The notes: generated from the letters alone by a model not told the origin. Numbered from the stretch's first letter, positions 9,658 to 17,692 are shown. The stretch: DNA of 37,875 bases from Acidimicrobiia bacterium (GCA_020846855.1 JADLDD010000029.1:1-37875); one strand, 5' to 3'. A program made the numbers and translations.

Positions 9658-10121
9658 CACACCCCTTCCGTCACGCCGCCGGTCGGAGCGTTCGGGCCCG
9701 GCTCCACCGGCCGCCACTTCCACACCACGTACTCGTGCTCGTCGTCCTCGTAGAGCGTGTCGAGGACGAGCTCCACCTCCTGGCCCACCCGCAGCCCGGG
9801 TCCCTCGCCGGCGACCTGCCCGAGCACGACCAGCTTCTCGTCGGGGAGCTCCACCGCGGCCACCGTGTAGGGGACGAACGGGTCGGGCGACACGTAGGGG
9901 GCCGGCGGTGCGTAGTGGTTGGTGGAGAAGCTCCACACCCGGCCCCGGCGCCCCAGGCGGTGCTCCTCGAAGTCGAGGCCGGTGCAGCCCGGGTTGCGGC
10001 ACGCGGTGCGCTCGGCGGGGAAGAACACCGTCCCGCACCCGGTGCACCGGCTGCCGACGAGGTGCGGTTCGTCGTCGAGGGTGAACCACCCCTCGACGGC
10101 GGGGATCCGGGTCTTGGTCAT
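9657..10121 (-). CDS. DUF35 OB-fold protein with rubredoxin-like zinc ribbon
   Basis: A 154-aa accessory subunit: zinc ribbon with Cys26, Cys29, Cys41 and Cys46, then an OB-fold that begins near RRGRVWSFSTNHY (residue about 59) and contains PYTVAAVELPD. DUF35 proteins bind thiolase-fold partners and are thought to present the CoA substrate. Its ATG overlaps the ipdC stop (ATGA) and its stop overlaps the thiolase start (TGATG), so all three are translationally coupled. In Rv3541c-3542c the DUF35 domain is joined to a MaoC domain; here it stands alone. Confidence 0.9.
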   Translation of the reverse strand: MTKTRIPAVEGWFTLDDEPHLVGSRCTGCGTVFFPAERTACRNPGCTGLDFEEHRLGRRGRVWSFSTNHYAPPAPYVSPDPFVPYTVAAVELPDEKLVVLGQVAGEGPGLRVGQEVELVLDTLYEDDEHEYVVWKWRPVEPGPNAPTGGVTEGV

Positions 10122-11224
10122 GGTGCCGTCCCTCCGGTGGGGGTCTCGTCGGTGGGGACGCCGGCAAGGCGGGCCAGCGTGGCCTCGGCGCCGTCGATGA
10201 TGCCGCCGACCACCTCGGCGACCGTCGGCAGCTCGTCGATCACGCCGACGACCTGGCCCGTCGGCAGCACGCCGGCGGCGAGGTCGCCGTCGACGAGGGC
10301 GGCCTTGGTGAGCATCGCGGCGTTGGCCGCCATCGCCACCTGGGCCCAGGTCAGGCCCTGGCTGCGCTTCATGGCCCGTCCCTCGCGCGCCAGGGCCGTC
10401 ATCGAGGTCCCGGTCAGCGACCGGAACCGCCACGCGTTGGCCAGCGCGCGGGGGAGCGCGGTGAGACGGCCCGAGCCCTCGAGGTGCTCGACGAGGTCGG
10501 TGCGGACCACACGCTGCGGGTAGCCGTCGATGCTCTTCGTCACCACCGTCCCGGTCACCGGCGTGCCCAGGTAGACCGACTTCACGGCCTCGGGGACGGT
10601 CGACTCGCGCGTCAGCAGGAAGCGGGTCCCCATCGCCACCCCGGCCGCGCCCCAGGCGAGCGCCGCCACCAGGCCGCGGCCGTCGAAGAAGCCGCCCGCC
10701 GCGATGACCGGGACGTCGACGGCGTCGACGACCTGGGGGACCAGCAGGCTGGTGGGGACGGTGCCGGTGTGGCCGCCGCCCTCCGCGCCCTGCGCGATGA
10801 CGGCGTCGACGCCCCACGCCGCGACCTTCTCGGCGTGGCGGCGGGCGCCGATGGTGGGCATCACCACCACGCCGGCGTCCTTGAGGCTCTTGACCACCCG
10901 CTCGCCGGGCGCCTGGGCGAAGCTCGCGACCTTGACCCCCTCGCGCACCAGCAGCGCGATGCGGTCGTCGACGTCGGGGGAGTCGGCCCGCAGGTTCACG
11001 CCGAAGGGTCGGTCGGTGCGATCCCGCACGGCGGCGACGGCGTGCCCGAGCTCGGCGACGGTCATGGTGGCCGAGGCGATGATCCCGAGGCCGCCGGCGG
11101 CGCTGGTGGCGGCGGTGAGGCGGGCGCCGGCCACCCACCCCATGCCGGTCTGGACCACGGGGTGCTCGACTCCGAAGAGGCGGCAGGCCCGGGTCCGCAG
11201 CGCCGGGTGGGTGCCGGCGGTCAC
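10118..11224 (-). CDS. ipdC: IpdC, flavin-dependent oxidoreductase (nitronate monooxygenase family)
   Basis: A 368-aa TIM-barrel FMN protein with VQTGMGWVAGARL at the N-terminus, AQGAEGGGHTG near residue 165 and VIAAGGFFDGRG near 194, typical of the NMO/2-nitropropane dioxygenase family. Gene order with ipdA, ipdB and echA20 identifies it as the Rv3553 (IpdC) equivalent, which oxidises a 5-hydroxy-indanone carboxyl-CoA intermediate so that EchA20 can open ring D. GTG start overlapping the ipdB stop (GTGA), so it is coupled to ipdB. Confidence 0.93.
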   Translation of the reverse strand: MTAGTHPALRTRACRLFGVEHPVVQTGMGWVAGARLTAATSAAGGLGIIASATMTVAELGHAVAAVRDRTDRPFGVNLRADSPDVDDRIALLVREGVKVASFAQAPGERVVKSLKDAGVVVMPTIGARRHAEKVAAWGVDAVIAQGAEGGGHTGTVPTSLLVPQVVDAVDVPVIAAGGFFDGRGLVAALAWGAAGVAMGTRFLLTRESTVPEAVKSVYLGTPVTGTVVTKSIDGYPQRVVRTDLVEHLEGSGRLTALPRALANAWRFRSLTGTSMTALAREGRAMKRSQGLTWAQVAMAANAAMLTKAALVDGDLAAGVLPTGQVVGVIDELPTVAEVVGGIIDGAEATLARLAGVPTDETPTGGTAP

Positions 11225-11997
11225 GACGGGGGGACCTCACGGTCCCGCAGGCCCTGCGGGTCGATCACCTCGCGGATCAGGCGGAGCGCCTCGGCGCCGG
11301 GTTCGGCCGTGGTGGGCACGTCGCCGTCGATCGCGAGCTCGAAGCCGGTGGCGGCGACGACGTCGTCGACGCTCGCCCACGGGTGCACCGAGCGCAACCG
11401 CATGCGGTGCTCGGGCGTGTCGAAGTCGAGGACGGCCAGGTCGGTCACGACCAGGCCGAGGCGGTGGAAGCGCCCGGCGGGCCCGAGCGCCGCGGCCCGG
11501 TCGTAGCCGAGACCGGTGACCACGTCGACCCTCTCCACGAAGCAGCGCGTCGAGTGCCCGGGGATCCAGTAGCTCGTCTTGTGGTTGACGGTGTTCCCGG
11601 GCGCGCCGCGGAAGCCGAGGAGCTGCGCCTTGGGCTTCGCCGGATCGCCGATGAGGGCGAAGTTCTGGTTGCCGTACGCGTCGATCTGGCTGGCGCCCAT
11701 GATCACGTGGCGCCGCCCCGACCACACCACGTCGAACATCTTTCGGAACGGGATCCACGCCGCGACGGTCTTTCCGGCGTCGGGATCGCCGACGGGCGGG
11801 GTGCCCTCGATGAGCGCGGGTGGGTCGGCGACTAGCAGCGCGGGTTCGAAGGTGGCGCGGGCCAGGCGCCCGGCGATCACCGGGACGGTGCCGATCGGGT
11901 TGGCGACGACCTCGCCGTCGCCGCGGAACGTCTCGGCCAGGGCGGCCACGCAGACTTCGGCGCGGGTCGCGGGCGTGGTGGCGCCACCGCCGCTCAT
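11221..11997 (-). CDS. ipdB: IpdB, beta subunit of the ring-C-opening COCHEA-CoA hydrolase
   Basis: A 258-aa family I CoA-transferase-fold protein. With IpdA it forms IpdAB, which hydrolyses the cyclohexenone ring of COCHEA-CoA and so opens steroid ring C. Recognisable segments are HVIMGASQIDAYGNQN near residue 96, NTVNHKTSYW near 135, and VTDLAVLDFDTPEHRMRL near 184. Length compares with about 250 aa for Rv3552. The ATG overlaps the ipdA stop (ATGA) and the stop overlaps the ipdC start, so production of the two subunits is coupled. Confidence 0.95.
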   Translation of the reverse strand: MSGGGATTPATRAEVCVAALAETFRGDGEVVANPIGTVPVIAGRLARATFEPALLVADPPALIEGTPPVGDPDAGKTVAAWIPFRKMFDVVWSGRRHVIMGASQIDAYGNQNFALIGDPAKPKAQLLGFRGAPGNTVNHKTSYWIPGHSTRCFVERVDVVTGLGYDRAAALGPAGRFHRLGLVVTDLAVLDFDTPEHRMRLRSVHPWASVDDVVAATGFELAIDGDVPTTAEPGAEALRLIREVIDPQGLRDREVPPS

Positions 11998-12845
11998 CGC
12001 CCGACCGCCCGGCGGTACTCGTCGTGGCTCGCCACGTCGACGTATCGGGCGCGGAACGCCTGCCACGCGTCGGGGTCCTTGGCCGAGGCGGCGTACTCCT
12101 TCTGGAACGCCTCGTCGCGGCCGTAGTCGGGCGGGCACTCGGTGAAGTGCGCCCCGAACGGGGCCTCGACCACACCGTCGACGAAGACCCGCGGGATCAG
12201 CTGGCTCTGCGGTGGCCCACCGGCGGCGAGGTCGTCGGTGGCGACGACCTCCTCGACCGACATGAAGGTGCGCCGGGCGGCCTGGGCCATCAGGTCGTCG
12301 AAGTAGGGGTCGAGGTTGAGGTACTGGCCGTTGCCGGCGGCGTCGGCGCGGTGCATGTGGATCAGGGCCACGTCGATGTCGAAGGCCGGCATGGCGATCA
12401 GCTCCTCGCCGTCGTCGTAGGGGGAGGTGACGGTGCGCAGGCCGGGGAACATGCTCGGCACGTCGGTGCCGAGGCCCGCCCGGGTGGGTAGGAACGGCAC
12501 CCGCCACGCCGCGGCCTGGAGGCCGAGGAGGAACATCCCCTCGTCCATCTCCGTGGTCGTGACGACCCCGGACTGGCGGGCGGCCCGGAAGTGGGGCTCG
12601 AGCGGGATGGTGTCGAGCGACACGAACGAGAACACCACCCTCGACACCTTGCCGGTGGCGCAGAGCAGGCCCACGTCGGGGCCGCCGTAGCTCACGATCG
12701 TGAGGTCGCGCAGCGGGGAGCGGGCGATCGCCCGGATCAGGCTCATCGGCTTGCGCCGGGAGCCCCAGCCGCCGACGGCGATCGTCATCCCGTCGCGCAG
12801 CTCGGCGACTACGTCGTCCTCGGTGACGCGCTTGTCGAGGGTCAT
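11994..12845 (-). CDS. ipdA: IpdA, alpha subunit of the ring-C-opening COCHEA-CoA hydrolase
   Basis: A 283-aa CoA-transferase-fold alpha subunit: GMTIAVGGWGSRRKPM near residue 19, VSYGGPDVGLL near 51, and TTEMDEGMFLLGL near 97, whose glutamates (Glu99, Glu102) lie where the catalytic Glu of IpdA is expected. It acts with IpdB as a hydrolase, not a true CoA transferase. The arrangement echA20-ipdA-ipdB-ipdC is the same as Rv3550-Rv3553. ATG overlaps the echA20 stop by four bases (ATGA). Confidence 0.95.
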   Translation of the reverse strand: MTLDKRVTEDDVVAELRDGMTIAVGGWGSRRKPMSLIRAIARSPLRDLTIVSYGGPDVGLLCATGKVSRVVFSFVSLDTIPLEPHFRAARQSGVVTTTEMDEGMFLLGLQAAAWRVPFLPTRAGLGTDVPSMFPGLRTVTSPYDDGEELIAMPAFDIDVALIHMHRADAAGNGQYLNLDPYFDDLMAQAARRTFMSVEEVVATDDLAAGGPPQSQLIPRVFVDGVVEAPFGAHFTECPPDYGRDEAFQKEYAASAKDPDAWQAFRARYVDVASHDEYRRAVGR

Positions 12846-13603
12846 GTGGTGGTGTCGGTCTCCCGCTTCTCGACGAAGGCGTCGCGGTGCTCGTCGGCGA
12901 CGCCGGAGAGGTTCAGCTCGAAGGTGAAGCCCTGCTCGAAGCGGTAGGAGCGCTTCACGTCGACGGGGTCGATCCCGTTGAGGCTCTCCTTGGCCGCCCG
13001 GATGACGGTCGGGCTCTTGGCCGCGATCTCCCGGGCCACCTCGAGCGCCGTGTCGCGCAGGTCGGCGCGGGGCACCACCCGCAGAACCGATCCGTACGCG
13101 TGGAGCTCGGCCGCGGTGGCGGTGGCGCTGGTGTAGACCATCGCCCGCATGCGGTGCTGGGGCACCAGCCGGGCGAGGTGGGTGGCGGCGCCCAGCGCGC
13201 CCCGGTCGACCTCGGGCAGGCCGAAGGTGGCGTCGTCGGAGGCCACGATCACGTCGGCGTTGCCGACCAGGCCGATCCCGCCGCCGAGGCAGTAGCCGTG
13301 CACCGCCGCCACGACCGGCACCGCGCACTCGTACACCGCGGCGAACGCCGCGTAGCAGCCCCGGTTGGCGCCGATCAGGGCGTCGAAGCCCTCGGTGGCC
13401 TGCATCTCCTTGATGTCGACGCCGGCGTTGAAGCCCCGCCCCTCGGCCCGCAGCACCACCACCCGGACGGCGGGGTCGTCGCCGAGGGAGCGGACGGTCG
13501 AGGCCAGCTCGAACCACCCGGCGACGGTGAGCGCGTTGACGGGCGGGTTGTCCATCACCACCTCGGCCACGCCGTCGCCGTGAACCTCCGCCGTGATGCC
13601 CAT
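12842..13603 (-). CDS. echA20: EchA20, crotonase-fold ring D hydrolase
   Basis: A 253-aa crotonase-family enzyme that opens ring D of the indene carboxyl-CoA intermediate to give COCHEA-CoA. Oxyanion-hole segments GRGFNAGVDIKEM (near residue 56) and GYCLGGGIGLVGN (near 103), and the catalytic-glutamate segment LPEVDRGALGAATHL (near 129), are visible. The C-terminus FTFELNLSGVADEHRDAF is very close to remembered EchA20 (Rv3550). ATG start with GGAGCACG upstream. First gene of the echA20-ipdA-ipdB-ipdC-DUF35-thiolase chain; a palindrome 51 bp upstream (13654-13668) probably controls it. Confidence 0.95.
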   Translation of the reverse strand: MGITAEVHGDGVAEVVMDNPPVNALTVAGWFELASTVRSLGDDPAVRVVVLRAEGRGFNAGVDIKEMQATEGFDALIGANRGCYAAFAAVYECAVPVVAAVHGYCLGGGIGLVGNADVIVASDDATFGLPEVDRGALGAATHLARLVPQHRMRAMVYTSATATAAELHAYGSVLRVVPRADLRDTALEVAREIAAKSPTVIRAAKESLNGIDPVDVKRSYRFEQGFTFELNLSGVADEHRDAFVEKRETDTTT

Positions 13604-13653
13604 CGTGCTCCGTTCGCTGCGGGACCGCGCTCCCGAGGGCGGGTCAACGGTTT

Positions 13654-13668
13654 CTGACGGTCCGTCAG
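13654..13668. promoter_or_regulatory. Palindromic operator CTGACGGTCCGTCAG between echA20 and an SDR
   Basis: A perfect 7+1+7 inverted repeat in the 87-bp divergent gap between echA20 (minus) and the SDR (plus). Its TGACG-N3-CGTCA core and spacing equal those of the site at 2120-2136. In mycobacteria the same gene gap is a KstR2 control region, but the canonical KstR2 motif (AnCAAGnnCTTGnT) is absent. This palindrome is the best candidate for the local repressor's site. Confidence 0.65.
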
Positions 13669-13690
13669 GTGAGGTGCCAAACTTAGCCCC

Positions 13691-14473
13691 ATGGCCGATC
13701 CCTTCGACATGTCCGGGCGCGTGGTGATCGTCACCGGCGGCTCGCGCGGCCTGGGCCGCGGCCTCACCGCCGGGTTCCTCGAGCGGGGCGCCGACGTGGT
13801 GATCTGCGGGCGGCGCGAGCCCGAGTCCCCGGTGGCGGCGGCGGGCCGCGAGGCGCTCTTCGTGGCCGCCGACGTGCGCCGCCCCGACGACGTGCAGGCC
13901 GTGGTCGACGCGGCGACCGGGCGCTACGGCCGCCTCGACGTGCTGGTCAACAACGCCGGCGGGTCGCCCCCGGCCGACACCGCCACCGCGTCGCCGAACT
14001 TCTCCCGGGCGATCATCGAGCTGAACCTGCTCGCGCCGCTCGTGTTCTCCCAGGCCGCCAACGCGGTGATGCAGGCCCAGGAGGCCGGTGGCAGCATCGT
14101 GAACATCGGCAGCCTCAGCGGCGTGCGCCCGTCGCCCCACACCGCGGCCTACGGCGCGGCCAAGGCCGGCCTGCTCAACCTCACCGAGACCATGGCCCAG
14201 GAGTTCGCGCCCAAGGTGCGGGTCAACGCGCTGGTGCTCGGCTACGTGCGCACCGAGCAGGCCGACCTCTTCTACGGCGACGAGGAGGGGATCGCCGCGG
14301 TCGGCGCCACCCTGCCCATGGGCCGCATGGCCGAGGCATCCGACGTCGGCGACCTCTGCGCGTTCCTCGTCTCGCCCCTGGCGTCGTACCTCACCGGCGC
14401 GTCGATCGCCGTCCACGGCGGCGGCGAGCAGCCGCCCTACCTGCGAGCCGCCTCCGGCACCCGCGAGCCCTGA
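13691..14473 (+). CDS. Short-chain dehydrogenase/reductase, Rv3549c-like
   Basis: A 260-aa SDR with TGGSRGLGRGL near residue 16, NNAGGSPPADTATASP near 86, catalytic Ser in NIGSLSG near 139, and AAYGAAKAG with catalytic Tyr/Lys near 151. The ATASPxx and KVRVNALVLGYVRTE segments match remembered Rv3549c, the neighbour of echA20 in M. tuberculosis. It probably handles a hydroxy/keto group on a ring C/D intermediate; the exact step is not established. Divergent from echA20 with a shared palindrome. The ATG is 23 bp downstream of the palindrome. Confidence 0.92.
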   Translation: MADPFDMSGRVVIVTGGSRGLGRGLTAGFLERGADVVICGRREPESPVAAAGREALFVAADVRRPDDVQAVVDAATGRYGRLDVLVNNAGGSPPADTATASPNFSRAIIELNLLAPLVFSQAANAVMQAQEAGGSIVNIGSLSGVRPSPHTAAYGAAKAGLLNLTETMAQEFAPKVRVNALVLGYVRTEQADLFYGDEEGIAAVGATLPMGRMAEASDVGDLCAFLVSPLASYLTGASIAVHGGGEQPPYLRAASGTREP

Positions 14474-14491
14474 GCCGGGCCGGTCCGGCTC
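14472..14491. terminator. Hairpin at the convergent SDR / HTH gene junction
   Basis: GAGCCGG-N6-CCGGCTC, a 7-bp GC stem that starts in the SDR stop codon and precedes the 3' end of the minus-strand HTH gene at 14516. It could act in both directions; no U tract. Confidence 0.4.
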
Positions 14492-14515
14492 TCCGGCCTT
14501 CGGTGCCGCCCGCCG

Positions 14516-14944
14516 TCATCCGGCCGAGCGTTCGATCCTCACGAGCATCGCGGCGGACGGTGTGACCCGGCCGCTGGCGTAGGTGCTCATGCGCGACGCG
14601 CTGGTGCCGACCAGCTCGGCGAACCGGGCCATGGTGAGGCCGGATCGGGCGATGGCCGCCCGTACCCGTGCCGCGACCTCGGCGCGATCGTCGCCTTCCG
14701 CTCGACTCCGCGCCCGGTCGACGGCGAGCGCGAACAGGCGGGCCGCGGCGTCGCCATCGTGTTGCGCGGCGTAGCCCTCGACGCGCCGTGCGACCTCGCC
14801 CCACGGCGAGCGGCGGATCTCGGCGAGGACCGGTTGCCAGTCGGCCACCAACCCGCGCTCGATGGTGGCGACGAGCGCCTCGTGGGGCCAGGTCCGGACG
14901 TCGTCGTGGGGGGATGCGTCCACGTTGCGGAACCGGACCGTCAT
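14516..14944 (-). CDS. HTH protein, probable antitoxin/regulator of the adjacent nucleotidyltransferase
   Basis: A 142-aa protein that starts MTVRFRNVDA; its ATG overlaps the upstream nucleotidyltransferase stop by four bases (ATGA). Residues about 1-90 are helical without a recognised domain. Residues about 95-142 form an XRE/Cro-type helix-turn-helix (VRAAIARSGLTMARFAELVG, then SRMSTYASGRVTPS). Toxin first and regulator second is a common layout for AbiEii-type nucleotidyltransferases with an HTH partner. It probably binds the palindrome at 15641-15662 and limits the toxin. A longer frame upstream (to 15013) runs through the nucleotidyltransferase gene and is not preferred. Confidence 0.72.
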   Translation of the reverse strand: MTVRFRNVDASPHDDVRTWPHEALVATIERGLVADWQPVLAEIRRSPWGEVARRVEGYAAQHDGDAAARLFALAVDRARSRAEGDDRAEVAARVRAAIARSGLTMARFAELVGTSASRMSTYASGRVTPSAAMLVRIERSAG

Positions 14945-15639
14945 CCGAGCGCTCCCCCCAGGCGGAGGGAGAGCTCCTCGCACACCCCCACCACCGACGA
15001 CCAGTCGTGCCACGCCGGATCGAGGTTCTTGTAGCGGGGGAGCTCACGGGTGACGGCCTCGTCCCGTGGCTCCGGGCGGGCCAGGCGCAGGACGAGCGAG
15101 GTCAGCACCGAGCCGGCGTCGCCCGATCGGTCGGCGTAGTAGGCATCGATATCGGACAGGATCTCGACGGCCCGGTCGAGGCCGAGGTGGGTGGTCAAGG
15201 CCGCGACGTCGAGGTAGTCGCGTACCACGTTCCGCTGCACGACGAGGTACGCCTTTACCCGCAGGATCTCCGCCTCGGTCGGTACGACGACCCGGGCGCT
15301 GCCACCGAGGTCGACCTGCTCGGTCTCGAGCGGGCGCGTCCGGCGCATCTGGCGGAGCCCGGCCTCGACGCCGCCGAGCGTCCCCATGATCGTGAACGGT
15401 GGCTTCGACGCCCGGACCGAAGTCGCCCACCCGTCGGTGGCCTCGACGGCTTCCAGCACCGCCTCGTAGCGCTCGGCGAGGTCGGCGAGCACGTGGTCGT
15501 GGTCGAAGGAGTCACGGTGGCCGGCGTGGAGCGCCGCGGCCGAGCCGCCGACGAGGACGGCATCGGGCACCGCCTGCTGCAACTCGGCGGCCGACGCCAG
15601 CACCTCGCGCAGGACCCCACTCCGCGCCTTGGCGACCAT
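14941..15639 (-). CDS. AbiEii-like nucleotidyltransferase (toxin-antitoxin toxin candidate)
   Basis: A 232-aa protein with the minimal nucleotidyltransferase signature VLVGGSAAALHAG followed by SFDHDHVL (near residues 29-52; DxD-type metal site) and a second motif VKAYLVVQRNVVRDYLDVAAL near 128-148, as in AbiEii/DUF1814 proteins. Members such as MenA transfer nucleotides to tRNA acceptor ends; others serve in phage abortive infection. That activity here is inferred from family. The ATG is immediately downstream of a perfect AT-rich inverted repeat. The pair interrupts the steroid genes between the Rv3549c-like SDR and ipdF, which suggests insertion by transfer. Confidence 0.75.
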   Translation of the reverse strand: MVAKARSGVLREVLASAAELQQAVPDAVLVGGSAAALHAGHRDSFDHDHVLADLAERYEAVLEAVEATDGWATSVRASKPPFTIMGTLGGVEAGLRQMRRTRPLETEQVDLGGSARVVVPTEAEILRVKAYLVVQRNVVRDYLDVAALTTHLGLDRAVEILSDIDAYYADRSGDAGSVLTSLVLRLARPEPRDEAVTRELPRYKNLDPAWHDWSSVVGVCEELSLRLGGALG

Positions 15640-15640
15640 G

Positions 15641-15662
15641 GTGTTATCGTATCAGATAACAC
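15641..15662 (-). promoter_or_regulatory. Operator/promoter palindrome of the toxin-antitoxin-like pair
   Basis: GTGTTATC-N6-GATAACAC, a perfect 8+6+8 inverted repeat 2 bp upstream of the nucleotidyltransferase ATG. It is strikingly AT-rich for this DNA. On the minus strand it contains TACGAT about 10 nt before the ATG, a plausible -10 element, so bound regulator would block transcription. Likely the autoregulatory site of the HTH partner. Confidence 0.65.
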
Positions 15663-15683
15663 CACCCGACGGTACGGACCAGG

Positions 15684-16505
15684 TCACGGGTGCTGGCTGC
15701 TGACGCTCACCACCTCGCCGGTCATGTAGGTGGAGTAGTCGCTGGCGAGGAACACGATCACGTTGGCCACCTCCCACGTCTCGGCGGGACGGCCGAACGC
15801 CTCGCGGCGGGTGAGCTCGTCGAGGAGCTCGTCGGTGGTGACCTTGGCGAGGAACGGGTGCATGGCCAGGCTCGGGGCCACCGCGTTGACCCGCACCCCG
15901 GCGGGCGCGGCCTCCATCGCCGCGCAGCGCGTCAACGCCATCACGCCGGCCTTGGCGGCCGCGTAGTGGGCCTGGCCGGGCTGGGCCCGCCAGCCCAGCA
16001 CCGACGCGTTGTTCACGATCACGCCGGCGCGGCGGGGGAGGAGGTGGCGCAGCGCGGCCCGCGTGCACCGGAACGTGCCGTTGAGGGTCACGTCGAGGAC
16101 CTTCGACCACTGCTCGTCGGTCATGTCGACGATCGGCGCCTCGCCGCCCAGGCCGGCGTTGTTGACGACCACGTCGAGCCCGCCGGTGGCCGCCACCGCG
16201 CCGTCGAACAGGGCCTGGACCTGCTCCTCGACGGTCACGTCGCAAGCCAGGGCGGCGGCCACGGCGTCGCCGAGGCGCTCCGCGGCCTCGCCGAGGCGGC
16301 GCTCGTGGGCGTCGGAGATCACCACCCGGGCGCCCTCCTCCACGCAGCGCTTCGCGGTGGCGAAGCCGATGCCGGTGCCGGCGGCGGCCGTGACCAGGAC
16401 CGTGCGGCCGGCGAGGAGGCCGTGGCCGGCGGGTTCCGCCGGGGTGTCCGGGCCGGGCCCGGGCGGGCCCGATGCTTCGGGTCCGGAGGGCGACTCCGTG
16501 CTCAT
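15684..16505 (-). CDS. ipdF: IpdF, short-chain dehydrogenase of HIP-CoA degradation
   Basis: A 273-aa SDR with the unusual nucleotide motif VTAAAGTGIGFATAKR near residue 40 (TAAAGTG rather than TGGxxG), VVNNAGLGGEAPIVDMTDEQW near 113, NNASVLGWRAQPGQAHYAAAKAGVMALTRC near 165 containing catalytic Ser, Tyr and Lys, and C-terminal ASDYSTYMTGEVVSVSSQ. These match remembered IpdF (Rv3559c), assigned to the C-5 hydroxy/keto oxidation on the HIP-CoA skeleton. The first 30 residues are Pro/Gly/Ser-rich and probably disordered. The ATG overlaps the fadE30 stop by one base (TGATG), as expected for a coupled fadE30-ipdF pair. Confidence 0.93.
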   Translation of the reverse strand: MSTESPSGPEASGPPGPGPDTPAEPAGHGLLAGRTVLVTAAAGTGIGFATAKRCVEEGARVVISDAHERRLGEAAERLGDAVAAALACDVTVEEQVQALFDGAVAATGGLDVVVNNAGLGGEAPIVDMTDEQWSKVLDVTLNGTFRCTRAALRHLLPRRAGVIVNNASVLGWRAQPGQAHYAAAKAGVMALTRCAAMEAAPAGVRVNAVAPSLAMHPFLAKVTTDELLDELTRREAFGRPAETWEVANVIVFLASDYSTYMTGEVVSVSSQHP

Positions 16506-17692
16506 CACACCACCTTCGGCTCGGGCGGCAGGCCGAGCACCCGCTCGCCGATCACGTTGCGCTGGATCTCGTCGGAGCCGCCGTAGATCGTGTCGGCCCG
16601 GGTGAACAGGAACAACCGCTGCGCGTCGGTGAGGTCGTAGCCCTCGCCGCCGCCCCCCACGGCGCCGGCCGCGCCCGCCACCCGCAGGGCCAGCTCCCCG
16701 AGGTCGCGGTGCAGGCCGGCCCAGAACAGCTTCGACACCGACGTCTCGCGGGTGGTCTCGCCCCGCCCGAGCGCGGTGAGGGAGCGCAGGGCGTTGTAGC
16801 GCATGATCTGGAGGCGCGCCCAGGTGGCGGCCAGCTCCTGGCGCACGGCCGGATCGGCGACGGATCCGCCGGCGCGTGCCGAGGCGGCGATGGCCTCCCA
16901 CTCCTGGGTGAAGGAGAGCTGCTGGCCCAGGGTGAGGGCGCCACGCTCGAACGCGAGCGTTCCCATCGCCACCCTCCAGCCGCCGTTCACCTCGCCCACC
17001 ACGTTGCCGGCCGCCGTGCGGGCCCCGTCGAAGAACACCTCGTTGAACTCCGAGTCGCCGGTGAGCTGCACGATGGGACGGATCTCGATCCCCGGCCCGC
17101 CCATCGGCACCAGCAGGTACGAGATGCCCCGGTGGCGCGGCGCCGAGCGGTCGGTGCGGGCCAGCACGAAGCACCAGTCGGCCCAGTGGGCCAGCGAGGT
17201 CCACACCTTCTGGCCGTGGATCACCCACTCGTCGCCGTCGAGCTCGGCCCGGGTGGCGAGGGCGGCCAGATCGGAGCCGGCGTTGGGCTCGGAGTAGCCC
17301 TGGCACCACAGCTCCTCGCCGGACGCGATCCGGGGTAGGAACCGTCGGCGCTGCTCGTCGGAGCCGAAGTGCAGGATCGTGGGGCCGATCAGGCCCTCGC
17401 CGATGAGGCCGACGCGCCCCGGTCCCCGGGCCCGGGCGTACTCCTCGTAGAAGATCACCTGGCGCAGCAGCGACGCGTCCCGCCCGCCGTACTCCTCGGG
17501 CCAGGTCAGGCACGTCCAGCGGTGGCGCCCGAGCTCCAGCTCCCAGGCTCGCCGCTCCTCGAAGAGGGAGTGCTCGTCGCCCGGCCCGCCGCGCCCCCGC
17601 ACCGCGGCGAAGGGCCCCTCGAGGCGGTCGGTGAGCCACGCCCGGGCGTCGTGGCGGAAGGCTTCGTCTTCGGGGGAGTAGCTCAGGTCCAC
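16505..17692 (-). CDS. fadE30: FadE30-like acyl-CoA dehydrogenase (HIP-CoA dehydrogenation)
   Basis: A 395-aa flavin acyl-CoA dehydrogenase. LWCQGYSEPNAGSDLA near residue 127, GQKVWTSLAHWADWCFVLARTD near 158, RHRGISYLLVPM near 184, FNEVFFDGART near 217, and RADTIYGGSDEIQRNVIGERVLGLP near 365 all match remembered FadE30 (Rv3560c), which carries out the first desaturation of HIP-CoA. The Glu of the usual IYEGT motif is Gly. GTG start with GAGGACCC just upstream. It heads the fadE30-ipdF pair, separated from the other ring C/D genes by the toxin-antitoxin-like insertion. Confidence 0.93.
   Translation of the reverse strand: MDLSYSPEDEAFRHDARAWLTDRLEGPFAAVRGRGGPGDEHSLFEERRAWELELGRHRWTCLTWPEEYGGRDASLLRQVIFYEEYARARGPGRVGLIGEGLIGPTILHFGSDEQRRRFLPRIASGEELWCQGYSEPNAGSDLAALATRAELDGDEWVIHGQKVWTSLAHWADWCFVLARTDRSAPRHRGISYLLVPMGGPGIEIRPIVQLTGDSEFNEVFFDGARTAAGNVVGEVNGGWRVAMGTLAFERGALTLGQQLSFTQEWEAIAASARAGGSVADPAVRQELAATWARLQIMRYNALRSLTALGRGETTRETSVSKLFWAGLHRDLGELALRVAGAAGAVGGGGEGYDLTDAQRLFLFTRADTIYGGSDEIQRNVIGERVLGLPPEPKVV

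Noticed and set aside
13641-13653. GTCAACGGTTTC as a KstR box in the echA20/SDR gap
   Set aside because: AAC and GTT are separated by one base, not two, and the outer T/A positions do not fit.
14945-15013. Longer HTH protein starting inside the nucleotidyltransferase gene
   Set aside because: The extension is Gly/Pro-rich and antisymmetric with the upstream coding sequence; the ATGA overlap start is more natural.
16472-17338. Plus-strand frame opposite fadE30
   Set aside because: Shadow composition and no start signal; fadE30 motifs are complete on the other strand.
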